A stretch of 64,000 nt of DNA from Pelobates cultripes. Taxonomy: Eukaryota; Chordata; Amphibia; Anura; Pelobatidae. The notes under the pieces are model-generated. The model saw only the letters and a list, made by a program, of their open reading frames with translations, was not told the DNA's origin and did not search any database. The position numbers were made by a program, and so were the translations under genes. Shown here in pieces: positions 56,700-64,000 of the stretch (its first letter is position 1; each line of letters begins with the position of its first letter). The DNA lies in NCBI GenBank assembly GCA_933207985.1, contig OW240916.1, positions 133,765,022-133,829,021 on the forward strand, given 5' to 3'.

Positions 56700-57490
56700 A
56701 ATAGAGGCCCAAGTACTCAGACCGCTGCTAGCAAAGTGCGAGGTTAACTTTAGACATCCCTGTGTAATATTCGCCACAATCTAATAGTAGATTGTGATCG
56801 GCTAAATGGCCACCCTAGCTATAGGGCTTGCTAAATTTTGAAAAACAGAAATATTTATCAGTGTTTTATGCCTTATAAGAATTACAAAATTGGACAATAT
56901 ATAAATTGTAACAATACTTACATTATATAATTATCGACATGCCAAACTTACCAAATCCACAATGTTGGTCAGTCTTCCGGGCCTATTTTGAAGTTTTATG
57001 CCATTAATATATTTTATGTGGATGTAGCCTGCTTTTCTCAATAGACAAAACTTGCTTTGTAGATCCTGTTGAAACTTGAAAAAGACATCCAGGTAACGAA
57101 ATGCATAGTTAAAAAAAGGAAAACTACTGGGACCATTCCTTTCCTCTACCTACACATTGAATTGGGAAAAAGTTCTTAAAGATGCAGTCATTGAAGTAGG
57201 CTACCTATTGAATTGTCATCATCTCTTCATACATTCTCCTGGTAAAAATGAGTGCTTTTAACGCTCCTATTGTCAGGGGAATGCCCAACACAAACATAGC
57301 CTCTTAAATATCTAATAAAGGCTTTCTGCCAAAATGAAAACAATTATTTTTTAAATAATTTATATTTATTTTTATAATAAAAATAATATTTTGTTTTGGG
57401 TCAACAAGATAATGTTACACATATTAACTATTATATACTTTACCAATCTTGTTTTCACAAAGAAAATATCAAAAGCATTCTTCTTGAACT
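56700..57490. other. No gene; one PLE-type hairpin
   Basis: AT-rich. A short inverted pair, CAATCTAATAGTAGATTGTG, is at 56779. At 57075-57107 lies CTTGAAAAAGACATCC-AGGTAACGAAATGC, resembling the PLE hairpin, followed by an A-run. The rest holds no recognisable feature. Confidence 0.4.
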
Positions 57491-57865
57491 ACAGACTATG
57501 ATATAGCAAACTCTTCACAGAGGATTAAAGAACTCTTTCCTCTGCTGGATAAAATTGATGCCTTCATTTAGCACTTTTGAATATGCCTCTACCAGTCTAC
57601 CTGAGGTAATATGGTCAAGGCTGCTGAATTGCCCATATGACCGCCAAGGTTTTGGGTTGGCACACAGGAGAGTGGCAGCAATGCTGGAACCCTGTATTGT
57701 TGGTGGTACAGCAGGAGTGCTATGGCAAGAAGCAAAATAGCTATTTTCCTTTCTCACCCAGCACCTACAGCGGCAGGTCCTCTCTTCCCATTGCAGGACT
57801 AAGAGTCATAATCATGCACAACGTCCTGAATCTCCAGCTGCCTGCAATTACAGGAGAACAAGTGA
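57491..57865. other. No gene recognised
   Basis: Open frames on both strands (61-80 aa) overlap each other and lack domains. CAGCAGGAGTGCTATGGCAA and GGCAGGTCC phrases suggest repeat origin, but no boundary was found. Confidence 0.35.
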
Positions 57866-58556
57866 GCAACTGAGAGAAGGCACAGAAGATACAAGTGAGC
57901 AAAGTGAAGTAGCTGGAGTAAAGGGGTAGGAAATAGAAAGAGCAAAAGTATGAGGCAGAGGGACAGAAGAGCAGAAAAGATGATTGAAGAGGGAGAGAAG
58001 AGAGAAACAAATACGGAGGATCAAGAAGAGGTAAACAACTGAGGGAATAGGGGGAGAACAGGGTAACAAGTGAGGAAAGGAGAAACATAAAGGGGGGAAG
58101 AAAAGAGGTACAAGTGAGGGAGGAAGAAGAGGGAAACTAATGAGGGAAGGGGGAACAAGAAGAAGGGAACAAATGAGGGAAGGGGGAAGAAGGGGGCACA
58201 ATTTTGATGGAAGAGGGAAAAAAAGAGGGAAACAAGTAAAGGAAGTGGGGTAGTGTAAGGGAACAAGTGAGTGGTGGGAATAAAGAAGAGGATACATCTA
58301 AGGGAAGAGAAAATAAGAAGAGGGGGACATGTGAAGGATGGGGAAAAGATGAGGGGTATATGTGAGTGATGGGGAAAGAAGAGGGGTACACATGAGGGAT
58401 GGCAGAAAGAAGAGGGAAACAAGTAAGGGAAGGGGGATGAGACGGGGAACAATTGGAGTAAGAGAGAATTATGTGGAGAGGGGCTTCTGGGGAAAGAGGG
58501 AAAGGAACAGATGTGAGGGAGAAAAAAAAGAATAGATGGGGGTGGAGAAAGATAAG
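57866..58556. repeat. Long polypurine tract/minisatellite
   Basis: About 690 bp of almost pure purine on the plus strand, built from irregular units around GGGAACAAGTGAGGGAAGGG and GGGGAAGAAGAGGG. The pyrimidine-rich complement gives long Pro/Ser/Phe/Leu frames on the minus strand (up to 149 aa) that are composition artefacts. Such tracts can form intramolecular triplexes. Confidence 0.9.
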
Positions 58557-59220
58557 ATATAATTTTGGAACACCATACACAAACTCACCTACGCATGCAC
58601 ACTAAGGCTACACACAAATATGCTCCTGTATACACAATCAGTTACTCTATGAAACACAATACTAAATTCACACTCTAACAATCTACACAAATACACCCAT
58701 TATTGATATGCAGTCACTAACATTTCATACAAATATGCTCCAACATACACATTGCAATTCAACCACATCCTCTGAACTGCTCATATTGCCTTATCCACCC
58801 AATCAGATCCCATCTCATCTTCCACTCATAACCACTCACCATGTCACATTCACACACTTGGCCACATAAGATGTCACCCACCCACCTTGCACTTACTGTC
58901 ATCCAACCACCCACCTAGTAGAAATTACCATTCAGTCAGACTCCCAACTACTCACATTCATCCATCCAATCAAATACACCAAGCTTCAAATATATGATGG
59001 ACTGTCTGTGTCACATTGAGGAAACTATGGGATGAGTGGTCTTTGACATATTGTGTATGCCCTCTGAAAAAATAACCACAAACAAGTGTCAGTTTTCTGT
59101 AGGCACATAATAAAAACGATCTAAAAAAAAAAACATATAATAAAATCTGACAACTGCATATGTATGTATGTTTATATGTCTGCTTGTAATGCATTGTATA
59201 TGAATCTGAGTATAGTTAGT
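58557..59220. other. No gene recognised
   Basis: CA- and CAC-rich sequence with loose ACTCACATTCATCCATCCA phrases in the first half; AT-rich afterwards. No domain, no TIR. Confidence 0.4.
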
Positions 59221-60178
59221 GTATACAGCTGTGTAAATACAAGAGAAATGGAGCAGCGCTAAACAAACTGAGTACAGTGATAAGAGGCAGCACACGGATG
59301 GCAGGGGGATCCCTCAAAACCCTAAGGATACTAGAAAAGGTAGACAGAATACAGGTAGCGCCAAGAATAAGAAAATACTCTAAATAAAGACAATAAAATA
59401 CAAAAAAAGGTACAAGTCCACAATAAAACCTTGAGATTAAAATATAAAAGAAATACCAAATGGTAAAGGCACAGTCTTAGAGGTGGCAAGAAGTCTTCTA
59501 GTTCTTGTACGGTACTTTTTGGGTAACTTTACTTGACAGAAAAAAGTGCTGTTTTTTTAATCCACTTGAAAGAGCCCTAAGGGGAGAAACATGCTGTGGT
59601 TTTTATCTTATCTTTGTCTTAAATAAAGTATTTTTGGTTTTCTTATTACCTGTTGCAAGCCATAAACTTTTTAGGATTGTATTTCTTTTTATGCGTTAGC
59701 TGACATTTGGACCCATCCTTTTGAATTTTCTGTGGACTACAACCAACTAATAGAATCCTAGGTGGGGATTATACCACCCACTCTTGAAACATAGAATGGT
59801 TAGTCTGCTCATCATAATGTAAGTATATTTTGCTTTATCCTATTAATACTTACCTATATAGAGATCACTATTGGTCATCTTTTATCATTCCTATACCTAC
59901 CTCATCATTATCCTGATTTGACTTTCCTTACTACTACTCTACTGTGCCCCGTGTCAGAGGAATATCCTGCAAGTGTGGATTAAAAACCACTGCATGCCGT
60001 TTCACCTAGAGCTTGTTATAGCTCTACTATTTGTGAGTTGACAACTGTTTTGAGTGTTATTTGTTTTATGTTTTTTTTTTATATACGGCTGTCAAGTAAA
60101 GTTACCCAAAAAGTACCGTACAAGTAGAAGACTTGTTATTACCTCTAAGGCTGTGCCTTTATATTTCTTTTATATTTC
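59221..60178. mobile_element. PLE-like remnant with inverted terminal segments
   Basis: A 72-bp segment at 59468-59539 is repeated in inverted orientation at 60089-60157 with about 90% identity (GTACGGTACTTTTTGGGTAA and its complement). Between them, 59565-59597 holds CTTGAAAGAGCCCTAAGGGGAGAAAC, a hairpin of the PLE type. Inverted copies of terminal repeats occur in PLE insertions. No RT or endonuclease sequence remains. The right arm is followed directly by a T-run that may be the tail of a later LINE insertion. Confidence 0.5.
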
Positions 60179-61200
60179 TTTTTTTTATTGAGGTACTAGC
60201 ACTTATGTCAAGGAATAGAATAGGACATATAGTATATAGCATAAAATATGTTACATACAAGAATAAGTGGAGTCAAACCTGATTTTTGTTTTGTGTATCA
60301 AGAATGAACAATATGCTACCACTATTTCACAAGAAAGCATTGTAAAAAGCAGAAGTAAAGAGAGGGAAGGCATCATAGGTTTAGGGCAGACTATATGCAT
60401 AATGTGAAAGCATGGCTACGGTGAAATGTCCCAAGTAATTGGAAGGCACAAAGGCTGATGCCCATATGTTGAGGTCTGGTCATCCTGTACCCTGGCAAAG
60501 CACAGTTCTGCAAACCGCTGGGCAACCCATGGGAGAGGAACCCAGAGAGAGGTGCCCAGGTAATAAAAGGTGAGAGGGAGGTATTGCCTGTTGCTGCACC
60601 CATGCTTCATCCACATAATCCACAGCTGCCCAACGGGAAGCACTACCACACTCCTCTCTGCAAGATTGGTGTCAATACAGGTGCCGGATTCTCCTCTGCC
60701 AGATCCGCTGCTTTCTCTCTGACTTGTTTAGCTGCTCTCTCACAGAGCACTCTGTCTGGCTGTCAGGAGTTCCCGGCAGGGGACAGGGGCATTGCAGGGG
60801 TCAGCACCTCACCTCTAGGTGTCTCCAGTCTGCCATCGAGCTTGGACCAGAAATCGAGGAACAGCTTGTCGAGTCTTTCCAAGTAAGTAGATACTGTGTC
60901 TCGAGGTTCGGACAAGTAAATTTTATGCGCCATTTTGTGAGGGACAGAGTTTCTGATGCGTGTCTGCTGATGCTGGTAGACTCTCACCATAGCCCAGGTA
61001 TGTATGCCCAGATAACCCCCACCAGCGGGGGAGAACAGGAGAGGACCCAAGGAGCCACAGAAGTAGAGTTAGTCGTGGAGGGATTGCCCTCATTCCCCTT
61101 CGCCAAGCTGGTGACAGAGTGTGACTTCGCAAAACATACGTTTCTGCATTCCCTCCCTCACTACACATTCCATATATACTTCATGTATTCATAATGAATC
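60179..61200 (-). mobile_element. Possible LINE 3' fragment (minus strand)
   Basis: At 60179-60190 a T-run is followed by TTATTGAGG; on the minus strand this is CCTCAATAAAAAAAA, an AATAAA signal with an A-tail. It is inserted next to the PLE arm. Minus frames (60649-60416, 61050-60763) contain no clear LINE domain, so the body is unidentified. It could also be a retrocopy of a non-coding transcript. Confidence 0.35.
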
Positions 61201-63900
61201 CTCCGACTTGTAATAGGTTTACTAAAGATAATGTACCATTGCCTCCTATTCTTGTAGAGGGCCAGAGGAATATGAACTCCGGTCTTTTTTTGGATTCCAG
61301 GGTATTTAGGGACAAGTTAAAATACCCAGTACATTTGAAGGGTTACAGGCATAAAGAATCGTGATGGATAGATGCAGAAGACATTCATGCTCCTAGACTT
61401 GTTTTATCATTGTACACAAAATTCCCTGATTGCCCATGCAGTATTTTGGGGGGTAATGTAAGGATACCTGTGACATGTAGCTGCACTTTTCCATATCTGC
61501 CTTATTCTGGCATTGGCATTGACACAGACTGCCACTTGGCTTTTAGACTGCACTGGTTTGGCACCAATAGTGATGCTGGGTGCTCTGAATCTCCTTTTGT
61601 ATGAGTCCCATGCTGTGTGTCAAAATGAGGATACAGGACATCAAACGTCATTCTGGTGGCAATGAACGTGTGCATTCTCAGAGTGAGCAGGTTTTATGCA
61701 GCAAGGGATTATAGTTTAAAAAACTATAAGCTCCTCTAGCCCTGCAACACGTTGCCCCGGTGGTCCTTCAGTAGCACATTCTTTGTGGACAGTGTGGATT
61801 CAACTAAAGCGTTTTGAAGTATACTATACCTAATACTTCTTTTTGTCCATGACATTGTCTTAAGGAATTGGAACTGCTGATGGCATTAAACTGCTGCCTA
61901 GTCTGATAACATAACTTTTCAAGTCTTTCTCAATTCATGTTATTCCTAATTTAAAAGAATGTTATAATATTATAAATAAATATATTTATATATAATATTA
62001 GAGACTTGTCTGCTTGTTTAGATTCGGCCCCCCAGTGAACAAAAAAAAATAAAAAGATGTTGAAGCCATGTTTTATCCAGTGCAAACCCCAGCTCCATCT
62101 CTTCTGAGATCAACCTGATGGCTATTGTCTGTCCATTTAATTAATTCTTATATAAGGGTACATTGGCAACCAAACCATAACACAACAGATCACAGTAGTA
62201 GTAAAAGTGCCTAGGGTGCCCCTTTAAACCACACGGGTATAGGAAAAGGGTTAGTCTGTATTTCTGATTAAACAAGCATGGGTATGGACTGTTTTCGATG
62301 CACTGACAGCAGATATAGCATCATTTTAAAAAAACACAAACAAAACCTTGTAAATATTAAATTTATACCATTGTTGGACTAAATAATGCACTAAATTATA
62401 GTAAAGTAAAATAAAGCAGTATATTTATTTTTGGAAGGCATTGTGGAATAATGGATGGATATTCTCAGGCACAAGCGGTTCTGTCACAATAGAACTGTAC
62501 TTTGAACAGTACATAGGATAATTCATCATAGAAGGAGCACTCAGTCCATTGTCTATGTACCTAAAAGCCTTGAGAATATGAGGAGAGTAAAGAATTATAA
62601 ACCAGTTATACCTATTGGTCTTTTGTCTTCGCTAGTGACACCTCTACAAGCAGTAATAATCCCCAGCAAATTATCAGTAACACTATTAGGCATTCATCCT
62701 GAGTATCTGCTGATGGAGGATGCTGACAAGAATAATATCAATGTGGCGTGCCTATCTATATAACTATATGCAGCTACATTTATACACGGGTATGTATATG
62801 CTTTGATATCAGGTATCAAGATCCATAGCAGTAGGGATCCAATAGTCTTTATTACATCTACCTGTAGATTGCAGCTCAAAGCAGGCATTTTATCTTTTTC
62901 TCATGTAATCACCGTAAAATAGAAAATGAAATTTTCACAACCTAAAAGTATACTGCAGAGAGCTCTAGGGCATTGCATGTCACTTTCTGCTTTGATGTAT
63001 TCTGAGCACAGAAGCTTCAAATCTCTTGCTTCAGTTATTCGAAAGTGTCAGTTAACGCTTTCACTGGCTTTCCCTTTATTTTGCTTTCGGAAGGATAGAA
63101 TGAAGAGAATCAGAATGCTATTCTGGGCAGGTAATAAAACATGGACACTATACAAAATGGCAGATACATATTGTGCCTAATAAACAGCAAAATAAATCAC
63201 ATTATCAAAAATATTCTTAAAAGTAAAAAGTCCAAGTTTGTTATCAGATTATATAGTCACTTGGATGTTCCTCAGTAGGTATATGCAAAGAGAAAATAAA
63301 CACACACACACAAAAATTTTAAAAATATAGTGTAGTATATTTAGGGGAACGTGAGTGGTATATATAGTTCAGTGCACAAATGTTTTCTATAGTGGTGACG
63401 TATATCAGTATTTGAGACAATGGGGGTGGAATATATCAGTGCTTGTGTTTGTGGCTGGTGGAACTTCCCAGAAACCAGAGTCTCTTCTTTTCTGTCAATA
63501 CGGTAGGTACTGAAAGTAGTATCAGGAAGCAGCACTTATAGTAGTCTTCTCCAGCACATGGCGATTTGGGGGGAAAAAGGAGAGAGGACAAATATAGTGT
63601 AGTATAGTCGATAGTAAATAAAGGAAAAATTGCAGTTACAATTTTCTGGAGCTTATATTCAGCTCCAGATATATGCACATGGATGGTACAATCCCTGTCT
63701 ATGGATATGATGATGGTCTTGGTACACTTGCAGAAATGTTGTCAGGGTATGTGAAGGTATTCTTTCATCAAATAGCAGCAAAGCAGCAATCGAGTATCCT
63801 CAGTGTATAGAAGGGAAGATAAAACACAATATAGTGCTCTCTGTATGTTCCAAAATGAAAATGGAATTAGAGAAAGGAGGTATACTCACAAGCGAGGAGC
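61201..63900. other. No gene recognised
   Basis: About 2.7 kb with only short, domain-free frames. Small features are an inverted pair ATTATAGTTTAAAAAACTATAA at 61709 and a TATAATATTATAAATAAATATA run near 61960. The last part (63700-63900) includes ACACAATATAGTGCTCTCTG and ATACTCACAAGCG phrases that may come from a PLE terminal repeat, but I cannot prove it. Confidence 0.4.
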
Positions 63901-63917
63901 AAATGAAATATTTCTCA

Positions 63918-63950
63918 GAGTAGGAGGTGGAGGTGGAGGTGGAGGTGGAA
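63918..63950. repeat. (GGTGGA)n microsatellite
   Basis: About five perfect GGTGGA/GGAGGT units. It gives a poly-Gly run in one frame that is not a gene. Confidence 0.95.
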
Positions 63951-64000
63951 TAATCCCCACCAAAGATATCACTTGCAAATCCTCAGGTTCCTGACGATAA

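Noticed and set aside
57765..58580. Minus-strand Pro/Ser/Leu/Phe-rich frames of 107-149 aa that could look like membrane proteins
   Set aside because: They are the complement of a polypurine tract; hydrophobicity comes from base composition.
60416..61194. Small host gene on either strand (77-156 aa frames)
   Set aside because: Overlapping frames on both strands without domains, next to a LINE-like A-tail; repeat origin is more likely.

Overview
This window looks like transposon-dominated, intergenic nuclear DNA of a vertebrate, most likely an anuran amphibian. The inference rests on the repertoire. It holds L1 and CR1 LINEs, a chromodomain Ty3/Gypsy element, an EN+ Penelope-like element (PLE), two Tc1 lineages that I know to be common in frogs, many TTAA-flanked MITEs, hAT-like MITEs and long CA/TA-rich minisatellites. 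The species cannot be told from the sequence. I find no convincing host gene, no tRNA or rRNA gene, and no CRISPR or operon structure. Every long open frame with a recognisable domain belongs to a mobile element, and nearly all are broken by stops or frameshifts. There is one 100-N assembly gap (13653-13752).

Layout, left to right. 0-4.5 kb: AT-rich start, a GC-rich hairpin repeat, two TTAA MITEs and a decayed Gypsy pol fragment. 4.5-10.6 kb: an essentially full-length L1 on the minus strand with target-site duplication (TSD), ORF1 and ORF2. 10.9-13.2 kb: a hAT-like non-autonomous element swollen by microsatellites and a CR1 fragment. 13.7-21 kb: the gap and four large minisatellite fields, with GC-rich repeat tails. 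21.8-22.5 kb: a TTAA MITE. 23.5-26.9 kb: a solo LTR, a PLE remnant and a Tc1 transposase gene split by a second solo LTR. 28.6-39 kb: a nested stack. A minus-strand chromodomain Gypsy element carries a CR1 inside its 3' LTR (the CR1 is itself interrupted), a 3.6-kb PLE inside its RNase H region, and next to it a triplicated LTR segment hit by a TTAA MITE. 39-42.7 kb: long tandem and inverted repeats. 44-48.5 kb: a palindromic hAT MITE, a solo LTR with perfect TSD, an L1 fragment and a complete Tc1. 50.5-53 kb: a hAT-like element filled with telomere-like repeats, a Tc1 MITE and a second Gypsy pol fragment. 54-56.7 kb: an LTR-like region with a possible primer-binding site and a decayed ORF encoding 16-residue repeats. 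57-61 kb: a purine tract, an inverted PLE repeat and a possible LINE 3' end. 61-64 kb: no recognised feature beyond a short GGTGGA repeat.

The genes do not act together as a pathway. What the sequence records is a history of insertions that can be ordered from nesting, TSDs and one within-window empty site. The observations I rate highest are the higher-order 16-residue repeat ORF, the telomere-like array confined within a hAT-like element, the recurrent hammerhead-like hairpins near PLE sequence, and the repeated presence of a consensus 5' splice-donor heptamer inside unrelated repeats.
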